Positions 1 through 8,160 of a stretch of 19,456 nucleotides of DNA are shown piece after piece. The first letter of the stretch is position 1; every line of letters begins with the position of its first letter. A program made the translations under genes and the position numbers. Under the pieces are notes generated by a model. That model saw nothing but the letters and a program-made list of their open reading frames with translations, was not told the origin of the DNA and made no database searches. This stretch comes from Saprospiraceae bacterium (lineage in GTDB: Bacteria > Bacteroidota > Bacteroidia > Chitinophagales > Saprospiraceae), in NCBI GenBank assembly GCA_020630355.1, contig JAHDBO010000007.1:1-19456 (forward strand), in the 5' to 3' direction.

Positions 1-687
1 GCAAAAGAATTGATGGCTTTGAGCCAAAAAATGAATGTAAAGGTACAAGTAGGGCACGTAGAACGGTTCAATCCTGCTTTCTTAGCATTAGACGACTTCG
101 AGCCAAATCCAAAATTCATTGAAGCCCATCGTCTGGCAACATTTAATCCTAGGGGAACGGACGTTTCCGTTGTTTTGGATTTGATGATACACGATTTGGA
201 TATCGTCTTGAGCTTGGTCAAGTCACCAGTCAAATCCGTGCAAGCCAATGGAGTGGCGATTATCAGCCCAACTCCCGATATTACCAATGCTCGGATAGAG
301 TTTGAAAATGGTTGTGTGGCTAATTTGACGGCGAGCCGTATCTCTTTGAAACAAATGCGCAAACTTCGCTTTTTTCAATCAAATGCTTATATCAGCTTAG
401 ATTTCTTGGATAAGAACGCTCAAATCGTTCGTCTTTTTGACCCTGAAGACCCGAATCTTCCAGAAGGGAATACTTTTATGGAAATTGATGCTCCAAAAGG
501 GAAAAAACTCATCCACATAAATATGCCAGAGATCTCGCCCGTCAATGCGATTAAAATGGAATTAGAAACCTTTGCGCAAGCGATTATTCAAAATAAAAGA
601 CCAAAAGTATCAATAGATGACGGCTACAATGCCTTAGCTTTAGCCCATCAAATCAGCGAGAGTGCTGCTGCGAACCAAGCGATGTAA
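1..687 (+). CDS. Gfo/Idh/MocA family oxidoreductase, C-terminal part (5' truncated by window edge)
   Basis: The reading frame is open from the first base (A-K-E-L-M-A...), so the true start lies outside the window; the TTG at 10 and ATG at 13 are internal codons. The visible 228 residues match the C-terminal domain of the Gfo/Idh/MocA dehydrogenases. They include the segment VGHVERFNPAF that follows the NAD(P)-binding half and the motif LMIHDLDIV, whose His and Asp sit in the sugar-binding active site of this family. Such enzymes oxidise or reduce sugars or sugar nucleotides in the cytoplasm. The N-terminal Rossmann GxGxxG motif and the usual EKP motif are not visible. The next gene, a sugar-phosphate transferase, begins 8 nt after the stop, which suggests shared transcription and a role in making a surface glycan. 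The exact substrate cannot be inferred. Confidence 0.9.
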   Translation, partial: AKELMALSQKMNVKVQVGHVERFNPAFLALDDFEPNPKFIEAHRLATFNPRGTDVSVVLDLMIHDLDIVLSLVKSPVKSVQANGVAIISPTPDITNARIEFENGCVANLTASRISLKQMRKLRFFQSNAYISLDFLDKNAQIVRLFDPEDPNLPEGNTFMEIDAPKGKKLIHINMPEISPVNAIKMELETFAQAIIQNKRPKVSIDDGYNALALAHQISESAAANQAM

Positions 688-694
688 AATCTCT

Positions 695-2110
695 ATGCTC
701 CAAGAACGAAAATTTCATACACTCCTCTATAAATTGGCGGATGTCTTTTCGGCATTGCTGGCATGGCTGTTGTTCTTCTCCTTTCGGAAAATATATATAG
801 AATCATTCGATTTGTCTTGGAACCTGTACAATGATTCTAATTTCTTCTTTGGCATCGTCATAGTTCCCCTGTCTTGGTTTTTGTATTACTCCATTTTTGA
901 TAAGTACAGTGATATTTATCGCCTCTCACGGCTGACCACTTTGGTAAGAACTTTCTTTCTTACCCTTCTAGGGGTTTTGTTTTTGTTTTTTACGCTGATT
1001 TTAGACGATTTCGTCAATAATTATAAAACTTATTACTTATCGTTTGCAGCCCTTTTTACTTTTCATTTTGTCATAACTGGTTTTGTTAGAATGTTGGTGC
1101 TCACGAAGGCAAGTCACCGCATACAAAGAGGAGAAATCACTTATAAAACATTGATAGTCGGTGGCAATAAACGCGCCTTGGAGTTGTTTGAAGACCTCAG
1201 GAAAAGGGATTATGGCCTAGGATACGAACTGATTGGCTTTGTACATTCCAATGGTGGAAATGTACTGAAAAAACACTTGCCCCAACTTGGGGAAATAGAG
1301 GATATCCCTCGATTGGTCAAAGAACAACTGATTGAAGAGGTTATTATAGCAGTAGAACCCCCCGAGCACGATTGCATTAGGAAAACCCTCAATTGGCTCT
1401 ATGATTATGAAGGAGAAATATTGATTAAAATCATCCCTGACATGTACGATATTCTCTTGGGACGTGTTCAAATGACGCACGTATTAGGAGCGGTATTGAT
1501 TGAGATAAGGCAGGAGTTGATGCCTCGCTGGGAGCGCATCTTCAAACGATTGTTTGACATTGGTTTTAGTGCTTTTATGCTTTTGTTGTTGGCACCACTT
1601 TATATCTTTATAGCAGTACGGGTGCGTTTTTCCTCTTCAGGGCCTATTTTTTTCAAACAAGAACGTATCGGAAGAAATGGACAACCATTCCTGATCTACA
1701 AGTTTCGTTCGATGTATGTTGATGCGGAAGAAACAGGACCTAGGTTGTCTTTTGATGGCGACGAGCGTTGTACGAAATGGGGCGCTAGTATGCGGAAATG
1801 GCGGTTGGATGAGTTGCCTCAATTTTGGAATGTACTCAAAGGGGATATGTCGATTGTAGGGCCTCGACCAGAACGACAGTATTACATCGATAAAATTGTA
1901 GAACAAGCACCCCATTACAAACATTTGTTGAAAGTCCGGCCTGGTATCACTTCTTGGGGGCAGGTCAAGTACGGCTATGCTTCCAATGTGCAAGAAATGG
2001 TTCAAAGGCTTAAATTTGATATTCTATATATAGAAAATATGTCCCTTTCTCTTGATTTTAAAATTCTGATTTATACCGTTTTGGTGCTATTGGAAGGGAA
2101 GGGGAAGTGA
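695..2110 (+). CDS. Exopolysaccharide biosynthesis polyprenyl glycosylphosphotransferase (WcaJ/WbaP-like sugar transferase)
   Basis: This is an integral inner-membrane initiating enzyme that transfers a sugar-1-phosphate from a nucleotide sugar to undecaprenyl phosphate, the first step of O-antigen, capsule or exopolysaccharide repeat-unit synthesis. In 471 residues it shows four N-terminal hydrophobic helices, a Rossmann-like CoA-binding domain (around TLIVGGNKRALEL), another membrane segment (FDIGFSAFMLLLLAPLY) and the C-terminal bacterial sugar transferase domain. That domain has the hallmarks GPIFFKQERIGRNG, YKFRSM, RLDELPQFWNVLKGDMS and GPRPE, followed by PGITSWGQV. Family and length are typical of the full-length two-domain form. 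I chose ATG 695, 8 nt after the upstream stop. A GTG at 662 would add 11 residues and overlap the previous gene. It probably shares an operon with the flanking genes. The transferred sugar (glucose, galactose or N-acetylated) cannot be told. Confidence 0.93.
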   Translation: MLQERKFHTLLYKLADVFSALLAWLLFFSFRKIYIESFDLSWNLYNDSNFFFGIVIVPLSWFLYYSIFDKYSDIYRLSRLTTLVRTFFLTLLGVLFLFFTLILDDFVNNYKTYYLSFAALFTFHFVITGFVRMLVLTKASHRIQRGEITYKTLIVGGNKRALELFEDLRKRDYGLGYELIGFVHSNGGNVLKKHLPQLGEIEDIPRLVKEQLIEEVIIAVEPPEHDCIRKTLNWLYDYEGEILIKIIPDMYDILLGRVQMTHVLGAVLIEIRQELMPRWERIFKRLFDIGFSAFMLLLLAPLYIFIAVRVRFSSSGPIFFKQERIGRNGQPFLIYKFRSMYVDAEETGPRLSFDGDERCTKWGASMRKWRLDELPQFWNVLKGDMSIVGPRPERQYYIDKIVEQAPHYKHLLKVRPGITSWGQVKYGYASNVQEMVQRLKFDILYIENMSLSLDFKILIYTVLVLLEGKGK

Positions 2111-2138
2111 TGGTTTTTTGAAATTAAACAATGAAGTG

Positions 2139-4676
2139 ATGAAAAAGTACGTCCTGATTATTTTGGCATTAAGCTTTGCTTGTTTTAGCAAAGCTCAAAA
2201 ACCGCACCAGATGGCAGCGGGGGAGATTCTACACGAAATACAAAAAGCTCAAGTGCTTGGCTCCGTATTATACGTAGCCGCTCATCCAGATGATGAGAAC
2301 ACCCGTTTGATTTCTTATTTGGCGAATGAACGGAAGTATAAAACGACCTATTTGTCTTTAACCCGTGGCGACGGAGGGCAAAATCTTATCGGAACTGAGA
2401 TAAGGGATGAGCTGGGATTGTTGAGGACACAAGAGTTACTGGCAGCTCGTCGGATAGATGGTGGTCATCAAGCTTTTTCTAGGGCGAACGACTTTGGTTA
2501 CTCCAAGAACCCAGAGGAAACAATGGACATCTGGAACAAGAAGGAGGTTTTGGCAGATGTGATTTGGGCTATCCGAAAACATCGTCCTGATGTGATCATC
2601 ACTCGTTTTAACCCCGAAAAAGGACGCCGCACACATGGGCACCATACTGCTTCTGCAATGCTGGCAAAGGAAGCTTTTTCCTTGTCAGGCAATTTGGGAA
2701 TACATCAAGAGCAGCTAGAAGAATATGCGCCTTGGCAGGCCAAACGGCTGATGTTTAATACTTCTTGGTGGTTTTTCGGTTCTAGGGAAAAATTCAAACA
2801 AGCTGATAAATCGGATATGGTAGCTGTTGATGCAGGGGTATATTATCCACTACTAGGGAAATCTAATAATGAAATTGCTGCTGAAAGCCGTAGCCAGCAC
2901 CGCTGCCAAGGGATGGGCTCTTTGCCTTCTAGAGGTGGTTTGATGGAATATTTGAAATTTATAGAAGGGGAACAGCAGCAGGACGATATGATGGATGGTG
3001 TCAATACGACTTGGTCTAGATTGGAGGGCGGTGAAGCTATTGGAAAGCTACTAGCTGAGATAGAATCGGAGTTCGACTTCCGTGCACCATATAATAGTGT
3101 CGAAAAATTGACCAAGGTATTAGGTATGATTCGAAATTTGCCGAAAGGACATTATCAAAAAGAAAAAGAAGCACAAATCAGCCAAATCATAACCGCTTGC
3201 CTAGGTTTGTTCGCTGAAGCGACATCACCAGATTATTATTTGACGAAAGTCAATTTCCCATTTAGTGTAGAAATCGTCAATCGCTCACCAGTAAAAGTGC
3301 AGTTGGATAAAGTGGACGTCAAATATTTGGATGGAGCGAATTACAATCAAGTAGCTGGGGTGAAATACGATGAAGGAATCGACTTGAATGGAACAGAATT
3401 GAAGAATAATGAGGTACGTACAGCATCCGCAACGGCTTCTGTGATGGGTGGTGTTCCTCATTCCTCTCCCTATTGGTTGAAAGAAAAAGCAACACTAGGA
3501 ATGTATGGAGTCTCCGAGCAATTATTGCGAGGTTTACCCGAAAACCCTAGGCCAGTGGTTTTGGAATTCCATCTTTTGGTCAACGAAGAAGAAATTGTAT
3601 TGGAGAAGAACCTCGTACATAAAGAAGTAGACCCTGCTTTTGGCGTACGGTATCGCCCCGTAGAATCCGCACCAGCTGTTTTTGTGAAAATCAAGCAAGA
3701 TGTCCTGGCCTTCGCCGATAAAAAATCAAAAACGGTCGATGTCGTCGTACAGTCCAATGAAGGTGACTTGAGTGCAGCTGTTCGTCTTGATTTGCCGAAA
3801 GGCTGGTCTTCCAAACCTAAAATCGCCAATTGTGCGATAAAAGAAAAAGGAGGAAAACAAGAGCTTCGTTTTGAAATCACGCCACCAGATTATCAAAGTG
3901 TCGGAGAAGTGAAAGCAGTGGTACAAGCCAGTCGGACATCGTATCGGATGGGAGCAGTAGAGATTGACTATGAGCATGTGCCTCGCCAGATGATACTCAA
4001 ACCTGCGAAGGCAAAGGTGGTACGGGTGGACTTGGAGAAGTCGGGCGAAAAGGTAGCTTATATAATGGGGGCAGGCGATAAAGTGCCGGAGAGCCTAGAG
4101 CAAATTGGTTATAAAGTGGATATGCTAGAAGAAAGCGATATAGATGTATCAAAATTGAAAAAATATGATGCGGTTGTACTTGGTGTAAGGGCACTGAATA
4201 CACAAAAATGGCTGCAGTATAAGCAGGCGACGTTGTTGGGATATGTAGAACAAGGGGGGACCCTATTGGTACAATATAATACCGCACACCGTTTGGTGAC
4301 CAAGGATATCGCACCATACCCTATGAAGCTGTCCCGTGACCGGGTCACTGTCGAAGAAGCGGAAATACGTATACTTGATAGCGCGCACCCTGCGTTGAAT
4401 ACGCCAAACAAAATTACCGAGAAGGATTTTGATAATTGGGTTCAAGAACGAGGTTTGTACTTCCCTAATGAATGGGATGAAGAACGATTTGATGCTTTAT
4501 TGTCTAGCAACGACCCAGGAGAACCAGCCCTAAATGGTGGTTTGCTTGTGGCAAAACATGGCAAAGGGTATTTCGTCTACACAGGTTATTCTTGGTTTAG
4601 ACAACTGCCTGCTGGAGTACCAGGGGCCTATCGTCTTTTTGCCAATTTGATTTCGCTGAAAGGGGATTCTGAATAG
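2139..4676 (+). CDS. Exported PIG-L/LmbE-family deacetylase with C-terminal GATase-like domain
   Basis: This 845-residue protein starts with a signal peptide (MKKYVLIILALSFACFSKAQ), so it is probably periplasmic or secreted. Residues about 40-260 form a PIG-L/LmbE zinc-dependent N-acetylglucosaminyl deacetylase-like domain. The metal-binding AHPDDE motif is at 48-53, with D51 and D52, and the second histidine cluster HGHH is at 166-169. The middle (about 370-620) looks like beta-sandwich domains. The end (about 638-845: VAYIMGAGD, YDAVVLGVRALN, YVEQGGTLLVQYN) resembles the class I glutamine-amidotransferase/ThuA-like fold seen at the end of large Bacteroidota PIG-L proteins. ATG 2139 was chosen because the signal peptide starts there; a TTG at 2118 would only prepend seven polar residues. 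It lies 28 nt after the sugar transferase, so it may act on amino-sugar glycans made by that cluster. Substrate and activity are inferred. Confidence 0.9.
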   Translation: MKKYVLIILALSFACFSKAQKPHQMAAGEILHEIQKAQVLGSVLYVAAHPDDENTRLISYLANERKYKTTYLSLTRGDGGQNLIGTEIRDELGLLRTQELLAARRIDGGHQAFSRANDFGYSKNPEETMDIWNKKEVLADVIWAIRKHRPDVIITRFNPEKGRRTHGHHTASAMLAKEAFSLSGNLGIHQEQLEEYAPWQAKRLMFNTSWWFFGSREKFKQADKSDMVAVDAGVYYPLLGKSNNEIAAESRSQHRCQGMGSLPSRGGLMEYLKFIEGEQQQDDMMDGVNTTWSRLEGGEAIGKLLAEIESEFDFRAPYNSVEKLTKVLGMIRNLPKGHYQKEKEAQISQIITACLGLFAEATSPDYYLTKVNFPFSVEIVNRSPVKVQLDKVDVKYLDGANYNQVAGVKYDEGIDLNGTELKNNEVRTASATASVMGGVPHSSPYWLKEKATLGMYGVSEQLLRGLPENPRPVVLEFHLLVNEEEIVLEKNLVHKEVDPAFGVRYRPVESAPAVFVKIKQDVLAFADKKSKTVDVVVQSNEGDLSAAVRLDLPKGWSSKPKIANCAIKEKGGKQELRFEITPPDYQSVGEVKAVVQASRTSYRMGAVEIDYEHVPRQMILKPAKAKVVRVDLEKSGEKVAYIMGAGDKVPESLEQIGYKVDMLEESDIDVSKLKKYDAVVLGVRALNTQKWLQYKQATLLGYVEQGGTLLVQYNTAHRLVTKDIAPYPMKLSRDRVTVEEAEIRILDSAHPALNTPNKITEKDFDNWVQERGLYFPNEWDEERFDALLSSNDPGEPALNGGLLVAKHGKGYFVYTGYSWFRQLPAGVPGAYRLFANLISLKGDSE

Positions 4677-4972
4677 CCTATAACAAAATCAAATTCTAGG
4701 ATATATCGTTAAACATGATTTTGGAAATTAAAAAAAAAGCTATCTTAGAGTTTTGTTAAGAAAATGTGAATCTTTGAGTCGAATGTTTTTGCCAAAAGAG
4801 GCTTGAATAAAAGGTTCATAGTCAATGGCAAATGTTTATATGAGTTACTTATTGAAAGAGTGAGGTTTATCTAAAACCATTTATATGAACATTTAGACAA
4901 ATATCGAAACCATGATAAATAGTATCGTGGTTGCGATTACTTATTATTTATTTATTACTAAACTTTTTTTGT
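4677..4972 (+). promoter_or_regulatory. susC leader/promoter region
   Basis: This 296-nt, strongly AT-rich gap separates the deacetylase from susC and must hold the uptake operon's promoter if that operon is transcribed separately. Seen directly: an 8-bp inverted repeat CAAAATCA/TGATTTTG (4684-4691 and 4716-4723), a direct repeat TTTATATGA (4835-4843 and 4880-4888) and the strong hairpin listed separately. One weak match to the Bacteroidota promoter (TTTG at about -33, TAnnTTTG at about -7) is TTTG 4720-4723 with TATCTTAG 4741-4748. It has one mismatch and a 17-nt gap, slightly short. No good terminator for the deacetylase gene is visible, so read-through is possible. No Shine-Dalgarno sequence precedes ATG 4973, which is usual for the phylum. 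Confidence 0.35.
4903..4937 (+). promoter_or_regulatory. Strong hairpin in the susC 5' leader
   Basis: ATCGAAACCATGAT (4903-4916) pairs with ATCGTGGTTGCGAT (4924-4937) around a 7-nt loop. The 14-position stem contains one A-G mismatch and one G-U pair. It ends 35 nt before the susC start codon and is followed by a T/A-rich stretch (TACTTATTATTTATTT), a weak U-tract. It could be an attenuator, an mRNA-stabilising structure or a protein-binding palindrome. The structure is seen in the sequence; the role is inferred. Confidence 0.55.
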
Positions 4973-7900
4973 ATGAAACAGTTCTCACTAGTTCTGGTAA
5001 TGTTTCTATTTGCTATCACTACGATGGTGGCACAAAAAACAGTATCTGGGACAGTTACCGATTCAAACGGTGAACCGCTCATCGGTGCGAACGTGGTCGT
5101 AAAAGGTACCACCAATGGCGCGGCTACTGATTTAGATGGAAAATTCTCCATCAGTAACGTTAATGAAGGCGATGTTTTAGAGGTAACCTATACAGGCTTC
5201 GACAGTAAGGATGTCGTAGTTGGGGCTTCTTCTGAAATTGGCATTTCCCTTTCTGAAGGTATAACGCTTGATGCAGCCGTTGTAACAGCACTGGGTATCA
5301 GGAAAGAGAAAAAAGCTTTAGGCTATGCAGTAACGACGCTTGAGTCGGAAGCTGTGGAAGCCAAGCCTGAAAGTGATGTAGCTCGTATACTACGTGGTAA
5401 AGTGCCAGGTATCGATATTACATCCACTAGTGGTTTAGCGGGCTCTGGTACCAACGTTATTATTCGTGGTTATTCTTCCATTACAGGTTCTAACCAACCA
5501 TTATTCGTAGTTGATGGTGTGCCTTTCAACACAGACACGAATAATGATAGAGGTTTTACTGGTGGTTCTACTACTGCTTCTAGCCGTTTCTTGGATTTGG
5601 ATCCTAACAACATCTCGGAGATTTCTGTATTGAAAGGTTTGAGTGCTACCGTTCTATACGGTGAAGCAGGTCGAAACGGTGTTGTTTTGGTAACAACTAA
5701 AAACAACTCTGGCGCAAACAAAAACAAGAAACTATCTGTATCTATCAGTCAATCTGTATTTGCAACTAACATTGCGAATCTTCCTGACTATCAAAATGCT
5801 TATGGTAACGGTTTTTATAACGGTGCTTCTCCTGCTTTTTCCAACTGGGGTGCTCCATTTGATGAACCAGGCTTAAACGGTGTCGCTGCTGACGGTACAG
5901 TTGCTCACCCTTATGATAGAGCTGCCTTAAACGATGTATTCCCTGAATTTATAGGTGCAAGGTATGACTATAAACCTTACGATAGTGTGGAGCGTTTCTT
6001 TGAAACTGGTGTCACAAACAATACATCTGTGAATATCAACTCTGCTGTTGGGGACAATACTTCTATCAATGGTAACTATGGTTTTATGGATGATCAAGGT
6101 TTTACACCTGGTAACGACTATACTCGCCACAACTTCGGATTGGGTACGAATACGCAATTGGATAATGGACTGAAGTTCTCGAGCTCTTTTAACTTTGCTT
6201 CAACTCAAAGAAACTCCCCACCTGCTGCTGCAGGTTTTGGTTCAAACCCAACTGGTGGTACTGCTTCTTTGTTCTCGAACTTGTTATATACGCCAAGAAG
6301 TGTTGATTTATTTGGATTGCCATTTGAAAATCCAGTAGATTTCTCTTCTGTCTATTATAGAGGTGGAAACGATATTCAGAACCCAAGATGGACTTTGAAG
6401 AATATCAATGATAATGAAAAAGTAAGACGCTTCTTCGGTAACTTCCAGACTGGTTACCAAATCAATGAGGGTTTGAGTGCAACTTATCGTATTGGTATCG
6501 ATGCTTACTCTCAACAACAAAGATATACAGTGAACAAAGGTGGAATTCAGATTCCTGATGGTTTGATGCAAACTTCTCAGCGCTTGAATTTTATCACTGA
6601 TCACCAGTTGAACTTGAACTTCGATTACAACTTGTCTGAGGATTTCAACCTTTCTGGTATCGTTGGTGCAAACATTCGTAGAGAGAAGTTTGACTTGACG
6701 TTTGCCAACTCTACTCAACAATTTGTATATGGTCTATTCAGACACAACAACTTTATTGAGCATGATAATGGGTCTTTCACATCTGATGAGAACACTATAG
6801 GTCTTTTGACAGAGATTGTTGGTGGATATAAAAACTTCTTATATGTGACATTCTCTGGAAGAAATGACTGGACTTCTACACTGGAAGATGGCAATCGTTC
6901 TATCTTTTATCCGTCTGTTTCTGCTTCTGTTATTCTTTCAGATGCAATTCCATCCTTGCAAGAAAGTTCTTTCGTAGATTACATGAAGCTTCGTGTTGGA
7001 TACGGTACCTCTGCAGGTTACCCAAGTCCTTACGCAACTCGCGCTATCTTAGGTACGAGTGCTAATGCATTCAATACTACTGCAGGTACGATTATTAATA
7101 CTAACAGTATCAGCAACACTATCGGTAACCCAGATTTAAGACCTGAGTTGGTAAGTGAATTCGAAGTTGGTGTTGACGCACGATTCCTTCAAAATAGAAT
7201 TGGATTGGATTTCTCTTACTACAATAAGAGTTCTGATGATTTGATCATTGATTTGGATCTAGATCCAGCAACTGGATTTACAAGCACAACTGTGAACGCT
7301 GCAAGTGTGACAAACACAGGTGTGGAAATAGGTTTGAGAATGACTCCAGTAAGAACTTCTGACGGTTTCCAATGGGATATTAACGCTAACTTTACAAGAA
7401 ACGTTAACATCGTACAGAGTATCCTCGATGGTGTTGATCAGATTTTGATTGCAGGTTTCACTAACTTAGGTAACTTTGCAATTCCTGGAGAGCAGTATGG
7501 TGCTATTCAAGGGTCATACATCCAAAGAGATGACAACGGTAATCCAATCGTAGCGGCATCTGGTGATTATCTAGTATCACAAGACGAGAGAATCATCGGA
7601 AACCCAATTCCAGATTTCCAATTGAATGGTAGTACATCTATCAGCTGGAAAGGTTTATCCGCTAGAGCACAGGTTGATTACGTACATGGTGGCGATATTT
7701 ATTCTACTACCGCAGCAGCTATGATTTCAAGAGGATTGGTCGTAGGTACTGATTATGACCGTTTCACTCCAATAGTCCTTCCAGGTGTGAAGGAAGATGG
7801 TACGCCTAACGACATTCAAATTACAAGTACTGATTATGGATTCAGAAACTCTGGTTTCTTTATTGATGAGCAGGCTATTTATGACGGTACTACTATAAGA

Positions 7901-8140
7901 TTAAGAGAGGTATCTCTTTCTTATAATCTTCCAAAATCTTTATTGAAAAATACACCATTCGGTGGAATCTCTTTGACGTTGGCTGGACAAAACTTATGGT
8001 TTAAAGCAGTTAATTTCCCAGATGCAATCAACTTCGATCCTGAAGTATTGAGTTTGGGTGTAGGTAACGGTAGAGGTTTCGACTTCTTAACTGGTCCTAC
8101 AGCTAAGAGATACGGTGCTACCTTAAAACTTACTTTCTAA
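4973..8140 (+). CDS. SusC/RagA-family TonB-linked outer membrane transporter
   Basis: This 1055-residue TonB-dependent transporter carries a ligand delivered by its SusD partner across the outer membrane. After a signal peptide (residues 1-21, ending TTMVAQ) comes the carboxypeptidase-D regulatory-like domain (about 22-100: VSGTVTDSNGEPLIGANVVVKG, LDGKFSI). Then come the SusC-type plug (about 115-230, with ARILRGKVPGIDI, IIRGYSSI and PLFVVDGVPF) and a 22-strand-type barrel ending in a C-terminal phenylalanine (YGATLKLTF). There is no STN domain, so it is not a transducer for an anti-sigma/ECF pair. I chose ATG 4973, which starts the signal peptide, over an upstream non-ATG start at 4931. It is followed after 20 nt by susD and sits in one operon with it. 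Codon use (many AGA, AAC and TTC codons) differs from flanking genes and suggests high expression. Substrate unknown. Confidence 0.97.
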   Translation: MKQFSLVLVMFLFAITTMVAQKTVSGTVTDSNGEPLIGANVVVKGTTNGAATDLDGKFSISNVNEGDVLEVTYTGFDSKDVVVGASSEIGISLSEGITLDAAVVTALGIRKEKKALGYAVTTLESEAVEAKPESDVARILRGKVPGIDITSTSGLAGSGTNVIIRGYSSITGSNQPLFVVDGVPFNTDTNNDRGFTGGSTTASSRFLDLDPNNISEISVLKGLSATVLYGEAGRNGVVLVTTKNNSGANKNKKLSVSISQSVFATNIANLPDYQNAYGNGFYNGASPAFSNWGAPFDEPGLNGVAADGTVAHPYDRAALNDVFPEFIGARYDYKPYDSVERFFETGVTNNTSVNINSAVGDNTSINGNYGFMDDQGFTPGNDYTRHNFGLGTNTQLDNGLKFSSSFNFASTQRNSPPAAAGFGSNPTGGTASLFSNLLYTPRSVDLFGLPFENPVDFSSVYYRGGNDIQNPRWTLKNINDNEKVRRFFGNFQTGYQINEGLSATYRIGIDAYSQQQRYTVNKGGIQIPDGLMQTSQRLNFITDHQLNLNFDYNLSEDFNLSGIVGANIRREKFDLTFANSTQQFVYGLFRHNNFIEHDNGSFTSDENTIGLLTEIVGGYKNFLYVTFSGRNDWTSTLEDGNRSIFYPSVSASVILSDAIPSLQESSFVDYMKLRVGYGTSAGYPSPYATRAILGTSANAFNTTAGTIINTNSISNTIGNPDLRPELVSEFEVGVDARFLQNRIGLDFSYYNKSSDDLIIDLDLDPATGFTSTTVNAASVTNTGVEIGLRMTPVRTSDGFQWDINANFTRNVNIVQSILDGVDQILIAGFTNLGNFAIPGEQYGAIQGSYIQRDDNGNPIVAASGDYLVSQDERIIGNPIPDFQLNGSTSISWKGLSARAQVDYVHGGDIYSTTAAAMISRGLVVGTDYDRFTPIVLPGVKEDGTPNDIQITSTDYGFRNSGFFIDEQAIYDGTTIRLREVSLSYNLPKSLLKNTPFGGISLTLAGQNLWFKAVNFPDAINFDPEVLSLGVGNGRGFDFLTGPTAKRYGATLKLTF

Positions 8141-8160
8141 TATTAAAAACAAGTAGAATA

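Noticed and set aside
1637..2005. 122-residue open frame on the minus strand inside the sugar transferase gene
   Set aside because: It is the antisense shadow of the conserved sugar transferase domain and has no family resemblance. The same applies to antisense frames within the deacetylase, susC, susD and PBP1a genes.
4720..4748. Confident susC promoter
   Set aside because: TTTG and TATCTTAG are only a near-match with short spacing, and the TTTG lies within an inverted repeat; kept as a weak candidate only.
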